A stretch of 64,000 nt of DNA from Chytridium lagenaria (GCA_025449115.1 JAHLKC010000064.1:124001-188000); one strand, 5' to 3'; shown: positions 23,169 to 35,262, counted from the first letter of the stretch. Notes: a model not told the origin generated them from the sequence alone. Numbers and translations: made by a program.

Positions 23169-23875
23169 TTTATTAGGGTAATTAAAGAATTAGAAAAGAA
23201 ACTACAGGTATGTATGATGAAGTGTGGGAAGTTGCTGTTGGTCTGCGATTTTATAGGGGATTTTATAAGGTTGGATTAGGGGATGTTTTTTTTTTGTGAG
23301 TTACGTTGGCGCTTGCATGCCGTTGAATGTTGACGCGATTCATCTTTACAACATGTATGAACATTTTATTTTTTGTTTGAAGACAACAACCCCTCAACTT
23401 CATCATCAAAGCGCGTCGTCTCAGTGGTTCAACCTGAAACCGCAAACAAACGCAATCATCTTCCCCGAACAACGCCTCATCAATTAAATATCATTTTCAT
23501 TTAACTGAAACGGTGGATGAAAAAATCAAATTCCCCCCTTTTATTATTCGAAATGATTTCAACGAATCAGTCAATGAAGTTTGAACACCACATGAGGTTA
23601 ACGTTGTAAGAGCCACTCCATACGCCAGACAATATGGTAGTTAATGGTTTTTATTGGTGGTGATGTTGCAGAGGAAGGAATGCGTTTGAAACGATTTGTT
23701 TAATGACGAATCGGTTGATGGGTTCGGACTTGCGCCTGCTGGACGTGAGGACTTCAACGAAAATCCGTCAAAATATCCTTTATATAAGAACGCCCAACGT
23801 CGACTTCTCTTCTCTTCAGCACTCCTCACCTCAACTGTACAAACTTTTCCAGTGCCATTGTAATTAACTTTCATA
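23169..23875. promoter_or_regulatory. Divergent TATA promoters between two secreted-protein genes
   Basis: 707 bp between the divergent starts. On the minus side TATAAAA occurs twice (complements at 23249-23255 and 23261-23267), upstream of the GN-repeat ATG. On the plus side TATATAAG at 23782-23789 lies 87 bp before the VWD-gene ATG. TATA boxes are not evident at most housekeeping genes here, so inducible or stage-specific expression is plausible. Confidence 0.55.
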
Positions 23876-26086
23876 ATGCTCAAATCTCTCTTCCTTGCCG
23901 CCTCGCTCGCTCAAGCGGCCCTCGCGGTCCCTACCAACCTCGTCCCCCGTGGCGACGCCCAACTCCTCTTCTCCACCAAGTCCCTCCTCATTGAAGACAT
24001 CAACGCTGGCGCCGACCTCTCTCTCAGCCTCGCCGCAGCCCCTGTTGGTATCGCCACCGTCTACCTCGAAGCCCCCGGTCTTCAACTCTCCAACTGTTCT
24101 CTCACGTTCACCGCCGATGATTACCGTACTCCTAAAAAGATCAGGGTCATTGGGGGTGGAAGTGATAAAACCACCAAGTACTCGTTGAACGCGCAGGTGT
24201 TTGCGCCGAGCTCTGGGCACACCTTGCCAAGGAGTCGGTGGAGGTGACGAGGAAGGGGATGCCGTCGGCGACTTGTTATTCGAACGGGGACCCCCATTTT
24301 AAGACTTTTGATGGAAAGGAGTATAGCGCTCAAGGACAGGGTGTTTACTACTTGGTCAAGACTCCTTCTTTCATCGTTCAAGCTGATCAACGCACTGTAA
24401 GCTTTCCTTCACTTCCCTCTTTATTCCAATATAAAAAATATCACTAACAACGTTGCGTGTTTCTAGTGCGCTACCGATGTTACCTGCAACATGGCCGTCG
24501 CCATCCAGTACGGCACCTCCGTCATGACCCTCACCGCTGCCCTGACTCCAAATCCGCCTCGCCTTCTCCCTCCTCTCCCCAGCCCTCACCGGCATCACTG
24601 CCCACGCCAACACCGACAAATCCCAATATCAACTCTCGATCGCCGACGGCACTCGCATGACCGTCAGCATCTACCCTGGAACGGCGTCTACTACCTCGAC
24701 ATCTCTGTCGAAATTGCCGGATCGCAGTTCAGTCAAACCGATGGTCTGTGTGGCTCTTTCAACAACAACCCTGCAGATGATGTTCCAAACCCCCCGCTCA
24801 CCGCGTTCCTAACGGCGAAAACATCTTCACGTCTGGTAAGGGTCTCGACCTCACCGTCCCCGCCTGCATCTCCGCTCTCACCTGAAAAATGCCCGACCTT
24901 GGCTCCCACCTACAACGGATGGCTCCACCCCCAACCTCCCTCCAGGTTACCTCCCCGTCGCCATCACCCCCCCTTCCGCAACCATCATCAACGACTACAT
25001 CGCCGCAACCCTCCAATACGCCTCCGACAAACTCACCCCCAAATCCCTCCCTATCCCCGCCACCCAGTCCTCCCTTTTCTGCGCCTCCCTCGTCGACCTC
25101 GACGACTGGTGCACCGCCAACTGAACGTCAACCACTTCATCGCAGCTTGTACCGCCGATCTCGCATAACAGGTGACATGGCCATCGTCAACAACGCCCAG
25201 AAATCCTTCCTGGCCGCTTGTGCTGCAAAGGCATCGTGTGAAGCAACTTTCTCTATTGATCCCAAGGATTTGTTTGCGAAAGCCGCCAATGTGTTTGAGA
25301 AAATCGAAAAGGCTATCATCAAGGCTGGTGCGCAGGTGCCTGGGTCGCAAGGGCCTGACACGAAACCTGTCCCTGCCCCGGCTCCTGTTCCCGTTCCTAA
25401 CCCTCAACCCGTCCCCGCGCCGGCCCCTGTTCCCGTCCCTGCTCCCGCACCAGTTCCCAATCCTCAACCCGTCCCAGTTCCCGCTCCCGCTCCAGTTCCT
25501 AACCCTCAACCCGTCCCCGTCCCCGCTCCCGCTCCGGTTCCCAACCCTGAACACGTTCCAGCTCCCGCCCCTGTTCCCATCCCGCAACCGCAACCCGTCC
25601 CCGTCCCTGCTCCCGTCCCTATCGCCATCCCGCAGCCGCAACCCGTCCCCGTGCCTGCTCCCGTCCAAATCCCCAACCCCAACCCATCCCAGTCCCAGGC
25701 CCAATCTACATCCCTTCCATGCAAAACATCCCAGCTCCCATCGCCATCACCCCTCAACCCATCCCCATGATCCACATCCCAAACCCCCAACCCCTTCCCC
25801 AAATCGCCCCCATCGCCATCCCCAACCCCCAACCCCTCCCCAACTCTCCCCCATCAACATCCCAAGACCCCAAGCGATCCCTCAAATCGCTCCTATCGCA
25901 ATCCCGAGACCCCAACAGATCCCTAACATCTTTATGCCGGCGCCTCAAGGATACGTGCCCCCGCAGATGCCGTCTTGGAACGTTCCTCGCGTTCCTCAGG
26001 TTCCTCAGGTCCCTCAGGCGGGGCAACAGGGGTATGCTGCTCCTCAGCAGGGGTACGCTAGGCAGTGGGCTGGATGGAGGTATTAA
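23876..26086 (+). CDS. Secreted von Willebrand D-domain protein with Pro-rich tail
   Basis: Extracellular protein. A clear signal peptide (MLKSLFLAASLAQAALA) is followed by a domain of about 90 residues resembling Calx-beta/cadherin-like folds (LTFTADDYRTPKKIRV). Then a VWD domain: CYSNGDPHFKTFDGKEY (near 24275), an intron at about 24397-24466, TCATDVTCNMAVAIQYG, and DGLCGSFNNNPADD (near 24745). A Cys-bearing C8-like region follows (LFCASLVDLDDWC, near 25075; AACAAKASCEATF, near 25210-25250). The tail is a Pro-Val-Pro-Ala/Asn-Pro repeat region (25360-25930) ending in a Gln/Gly/Tyr-rich segment, QQGYAAPQQGYARQWAGWRY. Frame breaks occur near 24220, 24550, 24680, 24840, 25130, 25690 and 25850, though domains continue across each. 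Likely wall, adhesive or matrix protein (inference). Confidence 0.78.
25360..25930 (+). repeat. Pro-rich PVPAPAPVPNPQ coding repeat
   Basis: Tandem degenerate units of P-V-P-A-P-A-P-V-P-N-P-Q-P, changing to I-P-x-P-Q-x-I-P-Q-I-A-P-I units downstream. C-rich DNA. It forms the tail of the VWD protein. Confidence 0.85.
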
Positions 26087-26283
26087 GTGGTGAACGTGAC
26101 AAAGAAATGTAAATAAGACACAAAAAAAGTTATTTGTTAAAGTTGGCCCTTTTGATTTAATAAAATGTTTTTAGTGATTAATTATTTGAATGGCAATTAC
26201 TTCTTTTTATACATCCTGAAAGAAGTCTATAAAAAACTAACGAAAATATACATTTTGCAGATTTGAATACATGACGATTACTC

Positions 26284-28441
26284 TTAAACAAAATGAACAA
26301 CATACAAAAACCCTTCACAACCTCGTATGTGTAGGTACACCTCATCCACCTTTATCTCTGGTGAAGGCAACCTCTCAACACCCTCCTCCTTCAAAACCGC
26401 CTTAGGGTCTTTCACGCAAAGGTCGAGAGGCATGCCTGATGCGTCCAAGAAGGCCTGGAAACTACGCCCCTTGATATCCACCTTCTTACGGAACTGGACG
26501 GCTCGGGAGATGGGGAGGTGAACAAATTCGTTGTGGATGACGCCGACGATCTGAACGAAAAATGAGAATGATGAGGGAGAAAGAGAGAAGGGAAAACGTG
26601 ATGGGTTGAGATGTTGCTTACCATGTTAGTTTTTCCGGCCATCGCTGCGTGAACAGCCATTTGACCGAGTTGGAGCGCAAATACGGCATCCGAAGCAACA
26701 GCAACGGCAGACCTAGCATCAAAACGTCAGCCTTATTTTTTTTGAAAATAATTTTAAAATATAAAAAGAAGAAAAAGAAGCGATGCTCACCGAATAGAGT
26801 ACGAAGGATCAATCAACTTGATGGTATGTTCCACCTTTAATTCCTTAATCGCTTCCCCAATTCGTTCTTCAAGAAAATAGCAATATCTTGGAACACGGGG
26901 TTTCCAGATATATCTTTTCCAAGGCCTCCAGGTGGTGCGCAGAGTTCTTGGCCGGCGCCTTCGGAAACGACAATGACGGCATGGGAGCGGTGCTTGAAAC
27001 GGTCGAGGATGTTCCTTAGAGAGCGAGAACAGGTAAGTATTGGGAAAAGAGTGATGAGGAGATGTCGGACTTACTGGACAATGCAATCCATGTCAAAAGT
27101 CATTTCGGGGAGGAGGAGAAGGTTTACATCACCAGAGGCGAGAGCGGCGTTGAGGGCGATAAAACCACTCTCACGTCTGAAATTTGTGAAAGCCGTGGTT
27201 AGAATATTTATCAATTATAGGTCTAAGAAAGATCTAACGCCATTGCGAAAAGGTAAAATACAAGCGATTGTAACTTACCCCATGAGTTTGACAATACTTA
27301 TACCATTCTTAGCGCTCCGTGCCTCCTCGTGTGCGGCGATGATGGAGGCTTGAGCCTTTTCGACGGCGGTCTCGAAACCAAATGTTCTCTCAACGAAAGC
27401 GATATCATTGTCGACCGTCTACCAAAAGCAAATGCACGTTTAGACTATGGTCGAATGGGAGAACAAACATAGAAGTTTAGCAACAGGTGTAGTACCTTAG
27501 GCACACCGATGATCGCAATCTTCAGACCCCTTTTTTCAATTTCATCAGCGATAGCCTTGGCGCCGCGTTGAGTACCATCTCCACCGATCGTAAAGAGCAC
27601 AGAGACGTTGAGGGAAACGAGGTAGTCTACCATCTTGCCAATGTCTTGAGGGCCACGAGAGCTCCCGAGAATGCTTCCACCAAATTGGTGAATATCCTTG
27701 ACGCGTTCCGTGGTAAGGTCGCAGATTGACTGTTTTGATGGTAAACCCGCGCGTTAGTTTTTTAAAAGCCCACGATAAAGAATATTTATGAGTCATAGTG
27801 ACGGAGACGGCTTCCCGGACGGCCGCATGCTTGTGCCACAGTGTCCGACGAGAAGAGAGGGGGTAGCAGACAAGATACTCACTGAGAGCTCGGGGACGAG
27901 ACCTTCAAAACCGTAGCGGAAGCCAAGGACCTTCTTAACGCCGTATCTGAAGATGCAGCAGTTGACGATAGCGCGTATGACGTTGTTGATGCCAGGACAG
28001 AGACCGCCGCAGGTGACGATACCTGCCACAATTTCAGTGGGTTTGAAGAAAAGCTTGGCTCTTGCGCCAGCCTTTTCGAGGGTTGCCATGGAGGGGCCGA
28101 GCGCAGGGCTGATTATTGACGGGGTGGATGTTAATAAGGATAAGAAAAGAGGAGGATGAGATAAAATTAAGAACGGAAGTAAAAGGAGTGTTTGATGGAA
28201 GACGTTTACCTTGCTAACACATTGGTGGAGGATGGTTGAGGAATAACGTTGACGTGTGCATCAAGAAGGATTTCTTCGCGATCGTTGACAAAGGAGAGGC
28301 ACTGGACGGGGCTTTCAAAAGTAGCCTATGTAGAAAAGAATGAGAAGCGATTAAGTTAGTTGGTTATTATGGTGGGGAGGGCATGCAACTTTATCTCACC
28401 TCTCCAAGACAGTTGATCTCCCAACCAGACTTGAGCGTCAT
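26284..28441 (-). CDS. 6-phosphofructokinase, plant/PPi-like clade
   Basis: Phosphorylates fructose 6-phosphate in glycolysis; single-domain, about 460-490 residues. Start [14 protein letters not shown] (ATG 28441-28439). Exons include 28441-28400, 28325-28210 and 28108-27883 ([20 protein letters not shown]). Then [10 protein letters not shown]...[30 protein letters not shown] (near 27560-27600), [11 protein letters not shown] (catalytic), [37 protein letters not shown] and [13 protein letters not shown] with Gly at the phosphate-donor position suggests ATP use, while the PKTVDND and GGLCPG signatures are of the plant/PPi-like group, unlike the large two-domain fungal PFKs. One frame break lies near 26874. 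Divergent from the methyltransferase gene. Confidence 0.88.
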
Positions 28442-29283
28442 TGTGTTTAAGAATATGGGTAGTGATGAAGTCGGTATCCCAATGGAGTATTAATGTGGAT
28501 AACGGAGGTAGTTTCCGAGTTGAAATCGTTTGATGACGAGTAGGTGTGTGAAGTGTGTGAGAGGTCGTAAGTGTCTCCCCTCTTTATTTATACTCTGGTG
28601 TCAACAGGGAGGTAGACGGGCTTGCTCGAGTGTGTGTGTGTTTTTTTTTGTTGATACCAATCGTTGTTGGGTGGATGAGTAAACGAACAACGATGATGAT
28701 TGAAATTCAAAGTGCAAGAGTAAGATTGACTCATTCAAGGTTTGAGTTTTGTTCTCTTTTATCGATTAAAGCGGAACCATTGGTACACTATTTTGTGTGA
28801 CACATCCAACAGCTTGGGTTCTATGCTTCGTCTTTGGTACATTCTCTGGAATATTTTAAATTAAATTGAAAGGTCAATGCCACTAAACAACCAAAATCAA
28901 TGGCAATAACATAACAGAGGCAATGGCAACTTGAAGAACTTGTACTTCTTAAACGACAAAACACAGGCTCACGTCAAAATAAGATGCCTTCCACTTGTAA
29001 TGAATAACAAGCAAGTGCCAAATTCCTCGCCTAATCAACTCTCTAAGCCGATCATCTAACATATCTTTTAAACAAGTCACGGTTTCAGACGACGCGGTGT
29101 CGTAACCGTAAAGTGTATGTCTCGGTGAGAAGAATAACGTTGCAGAATATACCTCTTTGTGGCGTTAAGCGTATACTGGAAAGCAACAAGTGTCAGAAAT
29201 GAGGCCTTGTTTTAACGACTCCCGCTTTGAATAACCACATTCCCAAAAAAAAAAAAAAAAAAAAAAAAAGGAATCAACCAAAA
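28442..29283. promoter_or_regulatory. Divergent PFK/tRNA methyltransferase intergenic region
   Basis: 842 bp between divergent starts. It contains a 25-nt poly(A) tract at 29245-29269, 14 nt before the methyltransferase ATG; such poly(dA:dT) tracts usually exclude nucleosomes. No gene seen. Confidence 0.5.
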
Positions 29284-32025
29284 ATGTCAGGAACTGAAGA
29301 GTCCATCCCCAATTCAAAGAAGCACGAGCTTGAACAAGATGACACCGCCGAAGCCGCCGATGAAGGAGTCAAGCGCGTAAAGGTTTCAGTCGAAGATGCC
29401 GACGCCGCTGCACCGGCACCAGACTCGACCATGGATGTCGATGACGAGGACGACAAGGAAGAGAATGTTGCGATTGCAGGTCCTGCAGGCCAGAAACGAT
29501 ATTCGCTGATGGTTTGCAACATGAACAAGAATGTGACGCAAAAGGAGTTTAAGAAGGCTTTGGTGAAGGAGGGTGTTGTGCATATCAAGGTTAAAAAACT
29601 TCATGGGAAGACTTCTGGGCAGGTTTGGTTTGCGGTGAGTTCGGAATTGGCACATTCTTGCCGTTTCGGTTTCTTTAGACTTGCATGTTACCCTTAAGAG
29701 CAGTGTACTTCTATGATGTTCATCACACTATGCCACATGGGAGCTTAATGACGGTGTTTAACCTTTTTTTTGCTTGTCTGCAGACTGAACAGGAGCGAAA
29801 CTGAGGGCAATGAGAAGATTGATGGCCTTACGTTACGAAAGTCCACAATGTCGACCGAGATGGTTGACGATTCTGCCGAGAACTCTACAAAGGGAAACGA
29901 GGGAAAGCAAGGTCGCAAGGACAAGGATGGAAGGAACAGACGGGATGACCCACGGCCTGAAGTTGATGATGGAAAGTCGCCTCAAGAGAAAATAAAGGAC
30001 CAAGTTACGCCATTGTGGAGGTTCGTTATTCTTTTGCCTTCCTCCCGTCCCCATCCTTTTTGTTAACAACGTTTTACGTAGAAAAGCGTATGATTTGCAG
30101 TTGAATGATAAGACGCTTCAGTTTAAGAATGCGTTTGGGGTCATGAAGAAGAAGCTTACAGAGTTCTTATTCAACAAGGATATCACGAGGGAGAATAAGG
30201 AGCACCTTATGTGGTTGAAAAACAGGTGAGTTTTTTTTTACTGTAATTGTGGTTTGCTCTTTTTTTATCCGGTTTTCGATGGTTTTCTTAAAACATGTAT
30301 AGCGGTATGAAAAGGGGGATTTGCCCCGTTTCGGATTGCGTACCGTCGCCGCAGTTGTCGGGGTACAGAACAAAATGCGAGTTTACTATCGGGTTCGACC
30401 TCGAGGGCAAAATTAGCGTCGGGTTTTTATTGGGACTTTACAAGGACGGCATCACCACTGTCATTGTAAGTTTTTGTTTTGTTTTTTTAATTTTTGTTCA
30501 TTTGAGGGTGTTTAACCTGACCGTTCTTTGTGTATATAGTCGCCTGAAGGGTGTGACAATGTCTCAGAGCATGCGCTTAATATTGCAAAGGAAGTCCAGG
30601 TAAGGTTCGAAGTTTTTACTACGGTAAAGTCAATGTAGTGACCTGGATTTTGTTTTTTCTAACATAGGCTATCGTCCAAGATTCCCCATACGTTCCTTAC
30701 GACAGGACTCATAAGACTGGATTCTGGAAGCTCATCCAAGTACGAACCCAAGATTCCGGGGAAGGTAACCGTACAGAGTTTTTCTTATGCTTTTACCATG
30801 GAGATATCCTTTGATTGACTCGAATTCCCGCCTTTTTTTCATAGCCATGATTATTGTGCAAGTGAGCTCACTTCACGCCACTCCCAAGGAGATCAAATCT
30901 GCACAGGACACTGTTGTCGCTCGATTCACTTCACCGGATTGCAAGGCGCCTGTCACGACTATTTTGTGGCAGATTCATGATGGCCCGCATAACGGCATCT
31001 CGGATTCAGCGCCGTTTGAACCTATTCTTGGGCCTGGATACATTCACGAGAACCTTTTAGGATTAAAGTAATCTTTTTTTTTCTCCTTTATTTTTTTTCT
31101 CCCCTCTATTTCTCTGCATCACATACTCTTGCAAAGTTACGTTCTTACGCGTTTTTTTGGGGGGGTTCTAGATTCCGAATCTCCCCTACCGCCTTTTTCC
31201 AAGTCAACACCCAAGCCACCGAAAAACTCTACAGCAAGATTGGCGACCTCTGTCTCCCCTCCGACTCCACCACCGACTCGAACATTGTCCTCCTCGATCT
31301 CTGCTGCGGCACGGGCACGATCGGATTGACGATGGCCCCCCGAGTGAAACGAGTGATAGGGATAGAGCTAGTCCCCGAAGCCGTTCAAGATGCCGAGGAG
31401 AATGCAAAGTCGAATGGGATTGAGAATGTTCATTATGTGACGGGGAAGGTGGAGGATGTGATTAGGGAGGTGTTGCCCTTTGTGAAGAATAATGGGGAGG
31501 TTGGGAATGTGGAGGAGATACAGGGGAGGAAACGGTTGGTGGAGACGGGGGATGTGGTGGTGGCTGTGTTGGATCCACCGAGGAGTGGGGTTGGGGCGAG
31601 TGTGACGAGGGCGATTAGGGGGTGTGAAGGGATTCAGAGGATTATTTATGTGAGCTGTGATTTCAATCAATCCATGGGGAATATTGTAGAGTTAAGTTTT
31701 GCATTCATTATGTTTCCTTTTTTCACGTTCCCTTCCGCTCCCCCTTTTCGATCGCCTTTCCCCTTTTATTATGTTTACGTCCCCCGTTCCCTCCTCCTCC
31801 ACCTTTTGGCTAACTCTTGTATATAGTTTCTGTCGACCTCCTTCCAACAAGTTCAAGGGAATCCCGTTCCGACCTGTGAGAGCACTTCCGTTTGACTTGT
31901 TCCCGCATACGAGCCATTGTGAGCTTGTGATTGAGTTGAGGAGGGTTGATGATCCTTGCTTTCTTTTACCGCCTTTTGTGAACCCACCTCTTGCCGTTGA
32001 GGGTGGGGATGAGGGTGAGAAATGA
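29284..32025 (+). CDS. tRNA (uracil-5-)-methyltransferase, TRMT2A type
   Basis: SAM-dependent m5U54 methyltransferase for tRNA. It begins MSGTEESIPNSKKHELE (29284). An acidic linker precedes an N-terminal RRM (YSLMVCNMNKNVTQKEFKKA, near 29500), as in animal TRMT2A and unlike yeast Trm2. After introns come DQVTPLW, QLSGYRTKCEFTIG, GFWKLIQVRTQ and a TRAM-less catalytic part. That part holds IHENLLGLKFRISPTAFFQ, VLLDLCCGTGTIGL (SAM motif I, near 31300), AVLDPPRSGVGA (near 31570), YVSCDFNQSMGN (catalytic Cys, near 31650) and CRPPSNKFKGIPFRPVRAL. The usual SCNP is SCDF here. The end is VEGGDEGEK, stop 32023-32025. A frame break is likely near 29800 after the second splice junction. Exons are separated by short introns near 29635-29783, 30022-30080, 30225-30300 and others. 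Confidence 0.9.
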
Positions 32026-33215
32026 GGGTGTCGCGCGTTGTAAAGTGGTTTTTGATGGATTTCTTTTGGTGTTGTGTTTCTTTTTGGGTTTTTTTTGTTT
32101 TTTGTTTTTTTTTTGGGTCTGGTTCACACTGTTTCTTTTTTCTTGGAAGAATGCCCCCCCCTTTTTTTTTTAGTACTGTTGGTGGTGGAGGTTGATAACG
32201 TTTGGGGGAAATGTTGGTACGGCGCTGTTTTTGTTTTTTTTTTGTGATTGAAGAGATGATAAACGTGGATGAACAGGTTTTAAAGCGTTGTATTGAGTGC
32301 CTGTATGTCCATGCTCTCACCTCCCTTTCAAAGAAACTAGTTTTCGCATACGTCTCACATATGTGCATCCCCGTCCACCAGCCAAACGATAACGATATGA
32401 GGATAAACCCCTGCAAACAAAAAAAAACAACGCTCACAACCGTCATTGAATATAAAAAAATCCATGCATGTTTTTTTTTTTAAGCTCACACACCCATAAA
32501 ACCAAAGACGCTTTGAAAACCTTTAAAAAAAAGCACACACAAAAACAAAAAAGCACCACATATTTGAAAAACCAAAACAAAACAAAACACCAAAGCACAA
32601 TTTTATACCATTTTTTTTAAACTATAAAATTGGGGGGAATCAAAAAAAAACTGGAAAGAGATGTTTTGGGGGGGATAATAAAAACGGCGATGCAAAAACA
32701 CAAAAAGGGTTCCCTGAAAACCTTGAGATCTTTGGGGGGTAGAAGGGTTGTAAAAAAAAAAAAAAAGTGGAATTAAATACAGGTGCATTTAAGAAGGGGG
32801 GATAGCGGTAATAATGAATGGGGGGGGGGTTTCAATAAAAAAACAAACGCTTTACAAAGCAATAACGAAATCCTCATGCAAAAAAAACAAAAAAAATAAA
32901 GGTAGGCAGATAGAAAGGAGGGGGGGGGGGGGAGTAGGAGGGACAAAAAAAAAGGAGGGATAAGAGAGTTATTAGAAAAGGTCACGAATCATTCTAATCT
33001 AATCCCGAAAACAATTCATGTTTCTTACTTGGGTAGTAAAAACCAATATATGATATAATATAACGCAAAAAAAAGAAGGGCACAAATAAATGCCTTTGGG
33101 GGGGAGGGGGGGTAAATCTTGCCTATGAAAAATGACTAAATGTATGCTATTGATGATAATAATTTTTTTTTTTTGTTTTCTGTTCGTATGTTGGAATAGG
33201 GAGGAGTGTGTGTTT
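32026..33215. other. Intergenic with many G- and A-homopolymers
   Basis: Convergent 3' flanks of the methyltransferase and SFP1 genes. Runs of 8-12 G and 8-14 A alternate on the plus strand (for example 32820-32829 and 32922-32931). No supported gene; open frames here are homopolymer artefacts. Confidence 0.6.
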
Positions 33216-35262
33216 TCACGGGTTCTCCACAAGAGCGCTATGAGCGTGCTCGATATGATACTACAAACAAAAAAAAAAAAACGGCAATAAGTAAAAAAGC
33301 AACAGAAAAAAGAGTGTTACCTTCAATCCATTCAAATTCTTATATCTCTTTTCACAAGCCGCAACGGGACACAAGTAAGGTTTCTGAATAATATGATTCA
33401 TCTCTGGATCCCCTGTATCCTCCGCATGTCCATGCACCATATGATATTTCAACCCCCCGGGATTCTTATAAGCCTTAACACACCCATCCACACGACACCG
33501 ATAAGGCCGATCCTCCTTCCACCCCTCCATTCGCCTCATCCGATTCATTCCCATTCCCCCGTTTCTCCCGAATCCGGCGACGTGGATGGAAGCGGGACAG
33601 CATGGACGGGGTGGAGAGAGGAGACGCACAGGGAGGATTGACGACGAAGGGTTTCTTCTCGACTTTCTTTGGGGATGGCAAAGGCCGTGAGCGTTGAGAT
33701 GGGTTTGCGCGGTTTGTTGCGGAGAAGGCGTCCATGGGGGTCGGGTGGTCGCTGACAATAAGAGGGAGGGGGACCCCCACCCACTGCAATGAATTCGCGG
33801 GCGGCCAGGGCAGAGGATGGAGGCTTTCCGGTGGATGAGTGGGGCCGTTGTGAACGGGTTGGAGGAGCGGCGGTGGAGGCCCATGCGTGAGGGACGGTGG
33901 GACGACGGTGTTGGCGGGAAAACATTTCGTCGTCTGCGAAATCGTCTTCGTCAGCGTCGCCACCGTCCACCTCCATGTCATTGTGTTCCGGTTGAGTGGG
34001 CTTTCGGGTGCCGTAAATGTCGGACATGGCAATGTTGGAGGTGGAGGTGGGTGGGACGGTGGGTTGACGAAAGGAGGTGAGGAGGGTGGAGGGGGTGGCG
34101 GTTGTGGTGATCATGGTGGAAGAAGAGGCGGTAGGGGTTTGGTTGTAGACGATGACTCTTGTGAGATGGATCCCCGAAGACTAAGCTGTGGGAGAGGTGT
34201 GGTCACCGCAGTAGCTGGGAGATGTACAGGAGGAATGGATATTTGAGAAGAGTCTTTCCGGTCCAACGAGGCCACGTGCGCTCGAAGAAAGGCAAGGTCT
34301 GCAAAGGAAAGATTCACAGCGGCAGCTCGATCAGACTGGTCGTCCGCAGACAGGGATGAAGAAAAGTTTTGATTGTCGTCACTATAGTCCATGTCTTCAT
34401 CCATGAAATCAAAGGGTAGGTCATCGTCATCGCCGTATTCAGAATCCACTCTCACATGGCATTCTTCAAAGTGATGGAGAAGGTCGTGAAGGTTTTCGAG
34501 AGAGATCCCGCAGCACTTGAAGTCTTTACAGAATTGGTCTTCTAGGACGGCAAATTGAGCAAGATCGCGTGATGGAGAAGGGACGAGCATGGGCGATCGC
34601 TGAGCGAGTTGGTGTGCGACGCTATGATATTCAAAAAGAGAGAGAGAGAAATAGGTAGTGGTTGATAAAGAAAGAGTTAGATGACTCGAATAGTATAGCC
34701 AGCAAAACGCAAAGGAATAAATAAAAAAAAAGAGAGAGATATAGGTAGTGGTTGATAAAGAAAGAGTGAGATGATCGTATAGTATAGCCAGCAAAACGCA
34801 AAGGAATAAATAAAAAAAAAAGAGAGAGAAAAAGTGTAAGAAGGTCAAGACGCAAAAGGGGGGGCATTCGCTTGTTGTCCTTTTGCCTTCAAGCTTGTAT
34901 GGATTTAAAAGCAGAGAAAAGGAAAGGAGACTCACTCTAAAAAGTTTTCCCTGGTCCATGACCTTCCATACTTTTGCTGAGACTCATGGCGACGGATGAC
35001 GAGAGAGCCCATTCGACAAGCCAAAAGATCTGGACAGGGTTCCTAGCAGAGCCATTGCCTTTCTGTAGGAGCTGCTCATATTTCCAGAAAGGTACGGGCT
35101 TGGCGATGGTGGAGTGAGGTTCATTGAACTCGTCGTGTTGGGACTGGCCCGACCGGGTCCGAAAAAGGAGGCGTTGATAGAGGCGTGGGAGTCGTCCATG
35201 AAGCGGCTTGTGTTGTTGTTGTTATTGTTGTTATTGTTGTTGTTTGGGATGACTCTGTCCAT
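33216..35262 (-). CDS. SFP1: Split C2H2 zinc-finger factor, Sfp1-like
   Basis: Probable transcription factor; yeast Sfp1 controls ribosome-biogenesis and growth genes. The N-terminus carries a poly-Asn tract (35212-35254) and Ser/Pro-rich sequence. An atypical finger-like FCKDFKCCGISLENLHDLLHHFEECHV region (given in parts: C-x4-CC...LHDLLHHFEECH, near 34470-34540) precedes an acidic patch (DEDMDYSDD). The C-terminus has the paired fingers RPYRCRVDGCVKAYKNPGGL...H..HGH (near 33420-33510) and KPYLCPVAACEKRYKNLNGL (near 33320-33375). It finishes after a short intron as YHIEHAHSALVENP with stop at 33216-33218. An intron near 34620-34920 holds a tandem duplication. The start at 35262 is tentative, and exons between 35262 and 34540 are not fully resolved. 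Confidence 0.82.
34653..34826. repeat. Two-copy tandem duplication, 90-bp period
   Basis: Nearly identical units beginning AGGTAGTGGTTGATAAAG at 34653 and 34743, each ending with AAAGGAATAAATAAAAA. It lies inside an SFP1 intron. Differences are a few substitutions and short indels. Confidence 0.9.

Noticed and set aside
32026..33215. Open frames rich in Phe/Leu or Lys between the methyltransferase and SFP1
   Set aside because: They arise from long homopolymer runs and have no coding features.
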